From: Parus major
Taxonomy: Eukaryota; Chordata; Aves; Passeriformes; Paridae
Assembly (NCBI RefSeq): GCF_001522545.3
Contig: NC_031792.1
Location: 1,323,500 to 1,387,499 of the forward strand
Length of the DNA: 64,000 nucleotides
Direction of reading: 5' to 3'
This document shows positions 10,576-22,863 of the stretch, in pieces (within the stretch, counting starts at the first letter, position 1; every line of letters begins with the position of its first letter). Made by a program: the position numbers and the translations under genes. Under the pieces are notes generated by a model. That model did not search any database. It was not told where the DNA came from and was given only the letters and a program-made list of their open reading frames with translations.

Positions 10576-10660
10576 AATATATAATATATAATATATAATA
10601 TATAATATATAATATATAATATATAATATATAATATATAATATATAATATATAATATATA
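10576..10660. repeat. (AATATAT)n microsatellite at the gap edge
   Basis: About 12 near-perfect copies of the heptamer AATATAT run from the gap edge to about 10660. Unique sequence (ATTATTAGGAGTTTTGG) follows. The array's left end is lost in the gap, so its true length is unknown. Confidence 0.93.
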
Positions 10661-12139
10661 ATTATTAGGAGTTTTGGAGAGAACATTACATCAATTAAGG
10701 CAGCTCTTTTTCCCTGCAAGCTGACATCCCCAAAATTGGAGCAGAAGTTATGTGAAGAGAGAATATTGCATGCAAAAAACACCAGGAATTATTGTGCACG
10801 GTGGGGGAGCGGTTGTTCCAGCAGATCTTTATTCCCATTAAACAACATTTCAGTCCATGGTATGGGAATTTTAACTCCCAGGGTGGATAAAGGGAAGAAC
10901 TCACAGGGAATTCAGCAGAGGAAAAATCACCCCAAACCCCCTCCAGCTCAGGGATGGGGCAGAATAAAGGAGAATCTGGAGACACCATTTCACCTGTAGC
11001 AGAATTCCAGAAATATGAGCTTTTCTCTCAAAAATACTCCACAGAGCAAAGACACCAAGTGTCTCGCCTGAATTTAAGCCTCCAAGTGATTTAAAAACAA
11101 AATAATGGATTTTTATGATGAAAATCCAATGGAGGTGAGTCCCAGGCATATCCAAATGGAATGAGGTGCTCCAAGTACATTACCTGACACATTTCCCTTT
11201 TTTTTTGGCCATTAACAGAGGTTTATGGGCCGTGCACGTGCATTTCTTTTAGTTAATATATAAAATGAAAAGGGGGAAAAAAAATCCCATCAATCAATAA
11301 CTGAAGTGCAAGTTTCAGTTATTGACTTCACCGGGTACTTGGCATAAAAGCCAGCAGGAAATTTGAAGTTTTCTGCCACATTTAAAAGCAGCAGCAGTGG
11401 AATCTGTCAAATTAATTCCATTTCTGCTATGCAAATATAATAAAAGTGAATTTTAACCATACAGGCATTTCACAAATATTAGAGCCAGATTTGTAAGCCA
11501 CAAAGCAGAGCTCTCCCTTATTTGTAGGCTCTGGAGAAGGGACATAATTAGGGAGTGCACCTCAGAATTCCCCCTGCTCAGATGGGGATTGTTCTGTGCT
11601 CTGCAGACGTTTATGGTGATGGATAACAACACTATGCAAAACGACCTCAAATCAATATTCTTCACAGCCAGGCTATAAAAGCAGAGATAGTTCCTTGAAA
11701 CATCCCTCTCCTTGTCAGGGATTATTTTTAAAAGTCTTTATATAGAAGAGAAGAAAATCTCCCTTTCCTTGTTTGGACGCCGTGGCTCACAAAGATGTTC
11801 ATGTGCTCTGGTGATGTCAAAAGGAATCAGGGTGAAGTCAAAGAATTGGAGAGGTAAAATTAGAGCCCACAAATTGAGAATGTGAGCACTCCAAAGCTCT
11901 GGTTTATGTCCATACCTGGAGCCAGCTCCAAGCTGGGGCTGGGATTTCTCCTGGAGTTCTCCTTCCATGCCCCGAGCTGTGAGAATAGGGGTGTGGAGCT
12001 GTTAGTCATGGAAATATCCAGGGAAAGAGACCTCATGGCCGTGCTCTGTCAGCCTGACTCACAGCTCACATGTCACCCAGCTGATGGTGTCCCTGGAAGT
12101 CACCTGGCACTTGTGGGAATAAAGGAAATCTTCCATCTC

Positions 12140-12620
12140 TGAAGCCAAAATGTTAAATTTAACATGCACGCTTCCGTGTATAAAACCATTACACGCTGCC
12201 AGTGTGCAGCAAATGTCTCATTTTAATATTTTTAACCTACCCAGTCAACTCTGGTGCTTCAGTTCAGAGGAGAAAAGGATTATCAGCTGAGCAGAATAGC
12301 AGAAATTAAGAGGGGTGTAAAGAATACATGAGGATTAATTGACTGCTCTCTTCCACTCTTCCCATGGTGTCACCGTTTCCTGTTTAAATTTAAAATATTA
12401 AGGAAATTTAAAGCACCTCCATCACCCAGTGCCTCTAAATAACAGATATCAGCATCACTAATACCTGGCTATTTTAAAAGAACAGCTGTTCTAGTTGCTG
12501 TTTTTATTTATAACAATCTCAATTCCAAGGCTCAGCATCACGTCATGTGCATTACTGCAAGTGTAAAACCAGTGTGTGCAAAATTAGCGTAGAAGAGACT
12601 AAAACAAGAGGGTGTCTCAT
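12140..12620. promoter_or_regulatory. AT-rich single-copy patch, candidate conserved noncoding element
   Basis: The stretch has TTAAATTTAAC, CATTTTAATATTTTTAACC and CATGTGCATTACTGCAAGTG words with no CR1 or tandem-repeat similarity and no open frame of note. It lies about 2.5 kb upstream of the leftward promoter. It looks like the AT-rich constrained elements found around developmental genes, but this rests on composition alone. Confidence 0.22.
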
Positions 12621-15600
12621 GGTAGCAAGCAATAAAGGATTGCTTTAATTGAAAAAACCCATCCCTCAGTCTGCTTTGATTTTAAAAAGTATAAATATGC
12701 CTGGCAGGAATGTTCAAGCACATGTGAAAGTTATGAGGAACCACATTCTCTCCACGAGGAGCTGCAGTGCCAGACCCACACTCCGCAGATTTATCCCACA
12801 GAATTCCCTCTAAAGCACCAGCCACCACTGGACTCACTTAGAAATTTAATGAACCCCAGCCCCAAAAAGCAAAGAACTAGCAAAAAACAGCAAAAAAACA
12901 AGAGTAATTGAGAACTTTTTGCTCCTCTCTTTCCTTACCACAGGGAAAGTTCCAGAAGACGAATCCACTGGAGCAGAACTGTGCTTTAAACTTTCCTCTT
13001 GCAGAGAGGCAGCTAAACAGGATTCTGCTGATTGCCCACAAGGCAGGCAGGTAGGCAGTCATTCCATGAGAAAAAGGAATCATTCCATTTTTAAATCAGC
13101 CCAGAGCAGAGCTCAATGTTTCCCCAACATTTTTTGGTTGTGACTGGATTTCAGGCACAGAAGAACAAAACTTGTAACAGAATCTCACTCTCTGATTCTG
13201 TGTTATGTCAGCCTCACATTTCTCTAAAAATATTGTGGAGAGGATAAAAATATGAGTAAAGGAGTGTTTCTATTTTTACATAATGGTCTTAAGATGGTGC
13301 TGAAATGCAATGAGAAAGAAAAAGATCCTGGAAAATTCTTGCTGTTGAGACAAAAATCATTTTTTTTCTGGAACTGGATACATCCTCTGCTTTGTTAGCA
13401 AAGCCTGGATGGAGGCTCTGGGATTTACAACATCCAGGCTGCTTTGAGGCACTTCCCAGGCACATCTGGATGTTAAAATTCAGCCATGAAACCTTTGGGC
13501 ACCACGTTTGGCATTTAATCTTTGCCATCACCAGTCTGGGGGCCCGAATTCACTCGTGAGCATCACCCCAAGACCCCAGTGCTGCCCCTCCAGCCCTGAC
13601 CACGATTTTCAGAGCTCTGCCTCATGGATCTACCCTTGATTTTCAGTCAGTTTTCATTGCTGCTGCTCTTGTGCTCCAGTCTGAATTGAAGTGATATGAA
13701 ATGATTTCCTAAACACAAGATGCTGCTCCACAGACAGGTACTTCATATAAAGCATTCATCAGCAATAGATGTGGTGGTTTTCATCTACATGTAAGGGTTA
13801 GGAGGTTTTAGGTTGGCATGAATGCCACTCAAGCCATGCAGATGGGATCAGGAGAACATCTTTAGTGTGGCTTTAGCTCTCTTCACACAAGTTTCATCTC
13901 TGATGAGGAATTGTTGGGCGACAGATCAGCGGTTCTGTGCTGGCAGGAGCGGTGCCAGATGATGTAAGATGATGCATTTCTCTGGCAGATGTCTGCCATC
14001 TGCACAGCTGCTCCAGCCTCTCCTGGAGAAGGGCTGTGCTCGTCATGGAAGGGGAAAAAAACAACACAAACCCCTTTTGCTATCACTCAGGATGCTCTTT
14101 GAAGCCATTTTGATCCCAGTCAGGTAGGATGATCAGGGACAGACACCTCCCCTGGCAATCAGGGGTGTCCCTAGGGCCTGGAACTTGTCCTGATAAATCT
14201 CCTGGAGACAAACACATCATCACCCCTAAATACAGCTCAGCTTGTGCAGCTTGCCCTGCACTCCAGCAGCAGCCCTGGAGAGATGCTGGAGTTCAGCACA
14301 TTCCCCCATTATTTCATATTTCCCATTTCACAAAACTCGGTTTCCCCAAGCCCGTATTGCTCTGAAACCCCAAACTCGGCGTCTTTTAACAGCACAGAAC
14401 AGGCCAAAGTCACCTTAGCTGAACACATTTAGGAATTTGATTTAGTGATGTGTCTCCTGCTTCCCTGTAGGGAACCTGTGGCCAGAAGGAAGCTGAAAAC
14501 AAAGCTTACACCGTGCAGCACAAGGCCAATCCTCAGAGCAGGAGGATGGAAATAAATGCAAGAACAACAAAATATCCCTTCCCCTCTCCCTCATGCCCTT
14601 CTCCAAATGTAAACTCCATAACAATAATGTGAGTAATTAAAACCTAAGCTGTGATTTGTCCTTTCAAGTGTATTTAATGTTACAAAGCCTCTGCAACTGT
14701 GGGATCTTGCCCCTTTTTTTTGCCATTTCAAGGTTTGTTTCTTGTTATTCCAGTTCCAGATTAGAAGGGATGTAAATATTTTCCTTCTCAAAGCCAAGCT
14801 CTTCTGCAAAGATGTTTTTTTTCTAAATGAAAACCATTGCCATTCCACAGCCCACACTCCCTTTGTATTGCCCATTTTTTTTTGAAGCCTAAAGCAGCCC
14901 CTTGGGCACGCTAACACTCTGCAGTGTATCAGAGGAAATGACTCATGATTCCAGGGCTAATCAATATCCACACAGCACTTCACTCCCAGCACGGGCAGGA
15001 GTCACAGCCAGCCACAGCACCAGGCCATCAAACACTGCCTTTGTGCTGGGCTTAACTTTAAGATCAGTTTTTATTTTATAAACAGTCAAACCCTTAACAA
15101 AGTTGTTGCACCGCAGGAAATCACTTTCAATATTTCAAATTGCCATCTTTATGTGTCTGACCAAGCTTCACTTCTAAAATAATCCCACTACAAAAGTTCC
15201 TTCTGAGCCTGTAGGGAAAGGATCCTGTCCTGGTGTCAGGCTGGTATTTCCTATTTTTATTACCAAGATCAAAATATTCAGCAGAGGGAGCAAAGCTGTT
15301 TATTTGCAGGACCTTTATAATGCATGTGGAACGTGCATCTTCCTGCAGGACACTTGTTGAACACTTATTTTTAAACTTATTACACTTATTTTAAATTTTC
15401 CCCCAAAAGTACTTCCTATGATGTAATCAAGAAATATTTCAAAATCGGGAAATCTACGTGAAAAAAGAAAATCCTGCTTAATCACGGGTTCATCTTCTGC
15501 CCATTGCCCCCATTTCTGATTTAACAGCATGGAAAAGGCTGCAGAATAATTCATCTTGGCATGGAGGGTGTGTGGTGTCGCTGCTGGCACCATGAAATCA

Positions 15601-16889
15601 TCCAAATTGTGCTCTCTATATTAACCATGGAACAAATGCAGCAAATAAAAGGGGAATGCAATAGCAGAAGATTCTGTTTCCCGTTTCTGTGCTGTGTTTC
15701 CAGTTCATTTAAGGGATACACAGGGTTAGGTGTGGGGACCTGACATGGGGATAATCACAATTGGGATCAGCATTGTTACCTGAGGCTGTTGGGGGTTTTT
15801 TCCTCACTCTTTTCCAACTTCATGAGGGGGAAAAAAAAATAATTAAAAATTCAGCAATAACTTATGGAATTAGTCCCTGGATTTTAGTTTGATATCTGAG
15901 TCATTTAAGCTAAAAGTACAGCTCATCATATTTTTTTCTGTAATGCAGCCCCAGGGTTGGGCTTTTTTTTGCGTAACAATCTTCTGTACATCAAGACCTG
16001 GTTTCTGCTTTCTTAGCTGAGCAGTAATTTTGTATTTCTGGCCTTTTTGCAGTAAAATCCCAGTTGGAAATTGGTGCTTACCCATGAACAGAAACATCAT
16101 TTTCCCACTGTCCCACTCCAAGCCCAGCAGCACAAAGAGCCCCTGTCAGGGCAGAGATGAACATAAACAATCCCAGCTGGGGGCTCCAGCACATCCCCCC
16201 CTGGAACACTGATCCCCAGCGACGATGTCACTGGAAACCAAAGAGGTTTTTATAGAAGGAGAGGGGGGAAACCCTTAAAGGTTGTGTTTGGGGTGTCCTG
16301 GCAAGGCTCTGAGAGCTGCCAGCATCACCACAGAGCATCCCAGCGAGGGAGGCACAGGGAAATCACCTGGCCTGGGTCTGTGTCAGGGGAATTGTATCAA
16401 CACTCATCATGCAGCCTGAGAAAGGTCCTCTCCTTCTGCTGGGAGCTTCAGCCTGTGAGAATCCACAGCTCCAAAGCCTCTGCTGCCAGTGGCAGGAGAG
16501 AATTCCCGCTGTATCCCATAAAAAGTGGTGAATTTGTCATTGCCCCTGGTTGGGTGGAGGCCGCAGCGTGGGCTCCCTGCCCCTCTGCAGGATAAATCCT
16601 GCACAGAACGTGGGCTCACACAAACTCGGTGCAGTTGGTCCTCAGCTCAGACTGGCAGCTTCAAACCTCTTCAGAAGGAACGATTTTCATGGTCTCCTCA
16701 CCATAATAATCATTATTCACTTTTATTTTATGTGGTTACAGGTGGAAAAACCGGGGCTGGGGAGCTCAGGCAGTCGGATTTCAGAGGCTGAACAGACCTG
16801 CTGAGTCCTGGTGCTCACTAATCCATCGCCTGCTGCCTTCTGCTGTGACCTTCTGCAGTTCTTCACAGTGCCCCAGCCTGTGAAATGTT

Positions 16890-17120
16890 CCCAGACTAAT
16901 TAGCCAAAGTGTTTAATAAAGAACGGGGCTATTGCTGGTAATTTAGCATCTCATTTCTGATGTATGGCGTTACAGCGTGTATTCCTGAAATCAGCCATTA
17001 ATTCAGGCAACACATTTTCTGGCATTGGGAAGATAATGGCTCCCAATTTTCCTTGGTTTAACCTCCTGCAAATCTGCAAGACTTTCTGCAAGAATAATTT
17101 CAATTCGAACATTCCCTGAG
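16890..17120. promoter_or_regulatory. AT-rich single-copy patch, candidate conserved noncoding element
   Basis: CTAATTAGCC, GGTAATTTAGC and GCCATTAATTCAGG are homeodomain-type TAAT words within 140 bases of non-repetitive sequence. CpG is rare apart from GGCGTTACAGCG. Function is inferred only. Confidence 0.25.
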
Positions 17121-19539
17121 TGAATTGTCTTATTTTCCAGAGAAACCAATAAAAAACAATGAAAAAAAACCACAAAAAACCTCAGAATGGAATTAAAAAT
17201 GAAAGGTTTCTCTCAGCAGAACGTGACAAGGCCAACTTGGAAAAGTCCAGGATTTGTTACAAGCAAGCTGCACCCTGGCAGTAAAACCCAATTCCAAACA
17301 GTTGCCTGGGCCAGAACTCTGCTGTGTTATTATGGGGGTGCTCAGAGCAGAAAATGTGATTTACCAGAGCCACACCAAAAGCTCCTGCAAGCAGCTGCTC
17401 CCGAGGTTTCTGCCATTCCAGCAGTGGGGATGGGGCAAGCTCCTGGAGCTGTGTGAATCTTAGGGCTGCACTGAATGTGGGGGTAGCTCAAGGTTTTTTG
17501 GGGTAAACAAAAATTCCCCCAGCCCTGCTGGAGCTCTGGGCTCCAGTGCAGCTGCCAGGATGCTCTGCTGGGGGAAAAATGGGAATTGCTGCTGCTGGAA
17601 TTGTCTCATGAAGGTACTGGAACAATCTCCCATCCTTCCTGCTAGCCACAGAGCCCTTTTTAGGAGTCATGTTTTGCCTTTTCTGGTCTGGTTTTTGCTG
17701 ATTTATGTCCTGGCACACCTGTGAATCCCCAAACAGGCGTTTTGTCCTGGAAAATAGCTGGAAGCCCTTTGGAATAATCAGAATTCATCTCTCCCAGAGA
17801 GGCCAGGCCTGGGTGGGCTGGTGAGAGGGGTTCTGGTGGAGGGCTCAGGGGTTGGATCTTTGCATTTGGGATTTGGAGCTCACTGCCAGGAAGGGCAATG
17901 GCAAAAACAGCCAAACAGCAGCTTGGAAAGGGAACAAAAGATGCTTTTGAGCTCCGGAGCCTGCATAGGTTAAGGGCTTCTGGAGGCTGAGGAGAGAGGC
18001 CCTGCAGAGATGCTGAGCCGATGGTGCTGCTCTGCAGCCGCTCCCGGGGTTATTCCCAGCTCCACGCCTGGCCTGCAGCGTGCTGGGGGCTGCAGAGGGA
18101 GCAGGGATTGCTCCTGGGGGCAGCCACGGCTTTGATGGGTAATTGAGGAGCCCTTTGTTCCCTGACCCTGATTTAGTGCCCCTCCTCTGGGACAGGAAGG
18201 TTCTGGCTCTGCCGGGTCCCTGCAGGGATCCAAGCCCCTCTGCATTGTTCCAGTCCCAGCTGCTGCATGGTTTGGAGGTGAATTTGGGCAGGAAAACACA
18301 TCTCCTTCACCATTTACTCACTCCTTGCTGTGCTGTGAGACCTCAGCTCTAACCTTGGGCTGGCAAATTTGGGGGGTGCCAGCTCTGTTCCAGCCTTTGC
18401 CAGCTCTGGGGACCCCGAGAGCCACAGCAGCATCTCCTGCCGCTGCTCCTCGGGGCTCCCCCGCTCCCACAGCGGGGTTCTGCCCCTCACACCCAGCTCC
18501 AGAGCTCCTGACAGCACTCCTGGCTTCCCTGGGCATCCCGTGGCCGCTGTGCCACAGCTCTGACACGCTCAGGCTGTCCATCTCCATGGACTGGGGATGT
18601 GTGGGGTAACTCTGCGTGAGGAAAAGGCCCTAAACTGCAGGAACAGGGTGCTCTGATGAGGGCAATCTGTGTTTTTCCAAAGCCTCCTGGCAGTTTTGAT
18701 TTGCACCATCAGGGTGGAATCCAGTTTCCTGCAGGGACACGGGATCTGGGCTCACCCATCAGCCCTGCTGTGACATCCCTGCAGCCCTGGTCCTGCTGTG
18801 CTGCTTGCATTTGTCCCAAGAGGAGCTCAAAAGGAAGGAGAAAACTGTGACTTTGCATTTACAGCCTATCCGTGGCCCATTGTGTCCTTGTTGTTATCTG
18901 TGAGGGGAAAAAATTCCATTAAAATTTGGAGGTGGGAGATAAATAAATGCAATTATATTTCTGGATATCAGCAGCAAACTCCTGACAAAGTTCCAACGTT
19001 GTTTTGGTGCTGGGGATTAGCTGATAGTGTTAAAAACAAGGCTGAAATAAAGAAATCTTTAACTGATAAAACACAGGCTTTCCCTTCCTGCTGCAACCAA
19101 ATGTTTAGGAATAAAGGGTGTAAACTGTGATTAGGAGGCAAAATATTTGGCTCAGAGCAGGTCTGAAATTTACCAAAGACAGGGGTGAAAGTTGGAGTGT
19201 TTGAGTGCGAGTGGTGATTATGTCCTGGTCAGTAATTACAGCCTTTGAGCCTGACAGAACACTGAAATTCCATTAAATCCTGAGATTTAAGGTGGACTGG
19301 GCCAGATTTCCCATCCTGTTCATCGTCTGGAAGCACCTGCAGATGAGAAAAAAGAAATCCTCTGTTGAGGAAAACCCGCAGCACCACCTGTGCTCGGAGC
19401 TCTCTCAGAAGAGAGGCTTTCCCCCCCTTTTTTTTTTATTATGTTTGTATTCCAGTTGTGGTTTCTTTTGATGAGTTCATTTGCCTTTGTGTGGTTTGTC
19501 TGATTGCGAGGCATTCCTCCACTGAAAGAACATAAATAT

Positions 19540-19830
19540 TTACAGAGCGCCCGACATCAGAAATGTCTTTTGTAGCGAGATTCCATCACTTACAGCCTGC
19601 AAGGAAAACTTGCAATTAACTGCGATGGGTGGCTGGCATTTGCATCCAGGAGACAAATCCAATTTACTGGGTTTGATAGCACCAGGATTGGAGGTTTTCT
19701 CAGGAAAACATGGAGCTTTCCTGTTGTTGAAAGGCAATCCTGGCCTAAATTCCTGCTTGAACGCGTTGTGATCAGGCAGCGAGAGGATATAAAAGTGAGC
19801 CCTGTGAAAACGTCCTGGCTTTGATTTGGT
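19540..19830. promoter_or_regulatory. Single-copy patch with an exact octamer, candidate regulatory element
   Basis: It contains ATTTGCAT (19638-19645, the octamer on the minus strand), AATTAACTGCGATGGG, and several isolated CpGs retained in otherwise CpG-poor DNA. Retained CpGs in non-repetitive sequence can mark constraint. No open frame or repeat explains the stretch. Confidence 0.25.
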
Positions 19831-20159
19831 TCCAAAGCTGATGGGACAAAGGGAACACCTGCAGGAGCCCATCCCTGGGGAATCCACACACCTCTGAGGG
19901 AGCTTCAAAGCTGCTGGCTCCAGCTCCTGCTCCTCCTGCCACAACAAAACCCCTCAGGTGTGGGGACAGCAGCTCCATCCTCGCCCAGCCCCTCCGGAGC
20001 CCAGCACAGACACACCAGGAGGTTTTCACAGGCCCAAACCTTTCAGGGACAGGGATGCAGCATTCCCTTAATGCCTCTGTCTCTCCAAACACCTCTGCCC
20101 ATGTCCCCATCCCATCTTATTGCCACAGGAAATTTTGGGTGTGGTGGAAATCTCTGGAG

Positions 20160-20315
20160 AGCTTTGCAGTGCCCGTCCCTGGAGGTGTCCAAGGAAGGGC
20201 TGGAGGTGGCACTCAGGGCTCTGGGCTGGGGACAGGGTGGGCATCGGGCACAGCTGGCACTCCATGGTGTCAGAGGGCTCTTCCAACCTCAGTGATCCTG
20301 TGATTCCATGGAAAA
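20160..20315 (+). mobile_element. CR1 LINE 3' fragment, plus strand
   Basis: The plus strand runs through CCCTGGAGGTGTCCAAGG, a diverged middle block, and GGCTCTTCCAACCTCAGTGA to the tip TCCTGTGATTCCATGG. This is the sense orientation of a CR1 3' terminus. About 155 bases remain, without coding capacity. Confidence 0.8.
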
Positions 20316-20730
20316 GTGATGGTTTAACCCAGCAGGGACGAAGGCTGGAGAGCAGTCAGGCCTCCCCAGCACCGGCCTTGCTGTTGCCATGGCAATGTGG
20401 CAGTGGCCTGACAGCTAAAGTTCAGCTCAGCTGGGCTAAATCCGGCTTCTCTTTGTTCAGACTGGGATGCTGTGGTTCCAGAGCCGGTGGGATCTGCCAG
20501 GTGTGGGGTGGCAGGAAGGGCACCCATGGCTGGAGACAGCAGCATTTCCAGGGCATCCTCCCCCTCTGCGGGGTGACCCCGTAGTTCCTGTACCTGTAAC
20601 TCATTAATTCCAGTGGTGTTCAAGAGTACGTCCTGCTAATTCCATTGTTTTCTTCTGTTTGGCCAAGCAGGAAAACCCCAGCAGCATCTTTCCTTAGCAT
20701 CCATTTTTCTGTTGCTGGGTTGATTTCACC

Positions 20731-20788
20731 ACGGGATCATTTAAACTGGAGAAGACCCCTGAGATCATCGAGTTCTCCCAGGAGAAAT
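20731..20788 (-). mobile_element. Short CR1 3' tip fragment
   Basis: The segment begins ACGGGATCATTTAAACTGG and then AGAAGACCCCTGAGATCATCG, a diverged reverse complement of the CR1 3' tip. The match fades after about 58 bases, shortly before the next CR1 fragment starts. The second copy may have landed in the first. Confidence 0.6.
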
Positions 20789-20820
20789 GAAAATATTGAC
20801 AGGAAACTAGACAGGATCTA

Positions 20821-21025
20821 TTATCATGGAATCAGGGGATGGGTTGGGTGGGAAGGGAACTTAAAACTCATCCTGTGCCAAAGCCCTGCCATGGCAGGGA
20901 CACCTCCCACTGCCCCAGGCTGCTCCAAGCCCCAGGCTCCACTTCCAGGGATCTGCTCTGGGAATTCCATTCCAGGGCCTCCCCACCCTCACAGGGAAGG
21001 ATTTTCCCCTAATATCTCATATTAA
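20821..21025 (-). mobile_element. CR1 LINE 3' fragment
   Basis: The match to a reverse-complement CR1 3' end is clear: ATCATGGAATCAGGGG, TGGGAAGGGAACTTAAAACT, CCCTGCCATGGCAGGGACAC and CACTTCCAGGGATCTGC, then CCTAATATCTCAT at its left edge in element orientation. It is 5'-truncated and non-coding. Confidence 0.85.
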
Positions 21026-22460
21026 AACATCTGATTACTGAATGGAATTGACTCACAAAACTGAGCGCTTAAGGGCCAGATCTCAATAAGCTTTAAAAAT
21101 GACAGTCAAGCAAGAAAGAGAGGCCTGACCCCAGTGGGACACAGCACTCTGCTCTGTGCCACGTGCATCAGTGTCACCAGTGTCACCAGTGTCACCAGTG
21201 TCACCAGCAGAGGCTCTGCTGGTCACTGATGCCGCCCTGCTCTGCTTCCCTCTGTGCCTGTTGCTTCCAAACACCATTTCCCTGCCTTGGCTGCAGTCTG
21301 TGGCTCCCCTCTGGAGCCTCCTGGCCCTGCACATGTCAAAATCAACCCCAATCCCCTCCTGGGACTCGCAGGAAGCCTCTTCTGCACGAGGTGCTGCGTT
21401 TCCAGAAGCCAGCTCCTGCGAGGGAGGCCGTCAGCACCTCCCTGGCCAGAGTTCACACTGGGCTAAAGGAGAGCAGGGCCTTTCAGCAGCCATCAGGCCG
21501 AGTTACAGTGACATGCTGATGCTTCCTCCTGCTCCCAGCAGGGCTGTTTTCCTCCCTCCATCAGCACATTTCAGTCCCTTCTCACCGTGTCCTTCACACA
21601 GCGTGTGCATCTCCTGCTGCCGGCTCGGAGTGCTCTGTGCTGTCCCCAGGACAAGGGAGGGGGAGTGGGACAAGGGGTCACAAACACCCCCCACAACCCC
21701 AGGAAACCCTGACTCCCCGTGCTGGAGTCAGGCAGGAAGCTTGGGAAAGGCTTGGGGGAAAGAGACAATTTTCTGCTCGCTGTCCACCCACCTGGCCCAG
21801 CAGGGCAGAGAGGATCCGATACCGTGTGGGCGAGGAATGCGTGCCCATGAAAACAAACACGCTCTGCTGATGAAAGCCCACGCTGGGGGACCCGGGGGGG
21901 ACACAGGGGACAGGCTCTGGGAAGGGAAGTGGGAGCTGGCTCCTGTTCCTGGCCGCTGCCCCGAGCTGTGACCTGGAGCACATCCCAGCCCCTCTCTGCG
22001 CCTTTTCTCTCCGGGTGTCAAGTGGGACGCTGGCCCTGCCCGAGTTCCCAGGCGGGCAGAAAGGCAGCCTGAGCCTTTCCCATGTGCAGCCCCTTGGCAG
22101 AGGGAGGCAGGGCTGCTCTGGGACACGGGCACGGAGCCGAGAGGGCACAGAGGAGCTGGGTGCCCTCCCCGAGCCCAGAGTGCTGCAATGGCACTGCTGG
22201 CCCAAAGCATCCCCAGGCTGCCAGCCCTGCTGTTGGGTGGTCACCTGCCCATCGCCCACCCAGAGCTACCAAAGGAGCAGCAGGAACTCTCAGAGCTCCC
22301 TGCTGTCCTCGCAGGAGGCCTTTACAAAGCTTCTGAGAGCACCAGCAGAGCGTTTTTGCTGCAGCGAGCTCTGAAGCTCCTGTTCCCTGCCACATCTGAG
22401 CCGCTTCCCTGGCGTGCTGGGGAAACACACCTGCAGTGCAGCAGGCTCCCTCCGGAGCTG
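21026..22460. other. GC-leaning single-copy DNA between CR1 cluster and gap 2
   Basis: Long frames occur on both strands, including one of about 270 codons on the plus strand from 21156. Its product is Pro/Ser/Ala-rich, begins with the GTGTCACCA repeat and shows no domain. Equally long frames run antisense, which is typical of GC-rich non-coding DNA. I see no gene here. Confidence 0.5.
21171..21206. repeat. 9-bp minisatellite (GTGTCACCA), 4 copies
   Basis: Four exact tandem copies of GTGTCACCA. The period is a multiple of three, so open frames through it contain Val-Ser-Pro or Cys-His-Gln repeats and look deceptively protein-like. Confidence 0.92.
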
Positions 22461-22491
22461 CAGGTGTTTCCAGGTGTGCCCAGATGTGCCC
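22461..22491. repeat. 10-bp minisatellite at the edge of gap 2
   Basis: Three copies of a decamer (CAGGTGTTTC, CAGGTGTGCC, CAGATGTGCC) run straight into the gap. Only the left end of the array is visible. Confidence 0.75.
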
Positions 22492-22863
22492 NNNNNNNNN
22501 NNNNNNNNNNNNNNNNNNNNNNNNNNNNNNNNNNNNNNNNNNNNNNNNNNNNNNNNNNNNNNNNNNNNNNNNNNNNNNNNNNNNNNNNNNNNNNNNNNNN
22601 NNNNNNNNNNNNNNNNNNNNNNNNNNNNNNNNNNNNNNNNNNNNNNNNNNNNNNNNNNNNNNNNNNNNNNNNNNNNNNNNNNNNNNNNNNNNNNNNNNNN
22701 NNNNNNNNNNNNNNNNNNNNNNNNNNNNNNNNNNNNNNNNNNNNNNNNNNNNNNNNNNNNNNNNNNNNNNNNNNNNNNNNNNNNNNNNNNNNNNNNNNNN
22801 NNNNNNNNNNNNNNNNNNNNNNNNNNNNNNNNNNNNNNNNNNNNNNNNNNNNNNNNNNNNNNN
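22492..22863. other. Assembly gap 2 (372 N)
   Basis: Unknown bases. The left edge is a short 10-bp tandem repeat. The right edge starts GAGGTGTCTCTGTGTCCC, which resembles the same G/T/C-rich word family. A minisatellite that could not be assembled is the simplest explanation. Confidence 0.98.

Larger units (their letters stand above)
10661..20159. other. Single-copy DNA without recognised genes
   Basis: Nothing here looks coding. Frames are short and lack domains or repeated codon structure. Apart from the patches listed separately, it is AT-leaning unique sequence to about 17200, then more GC-rich to about 18650. An exact octamer ATGCAAAT occurs at 11429-11436. A TTGCATGCAA palindrome lies at 10766-10775. 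CR1 remnants are absent or too decayed to see. Confidence 0.5.

Noticed and set aside
20120..20584. Plus-strand frame of about 155 codons
   Set aside because: It reads through a CR1 3' fragment, which is non-coding.
21156..21971. Plus-strand frame of about 270 codons
   Set aside because: It starts in a 9-bp minisatellite, is Pro/Ser-rich without a domain, and has equally long antisense frames.
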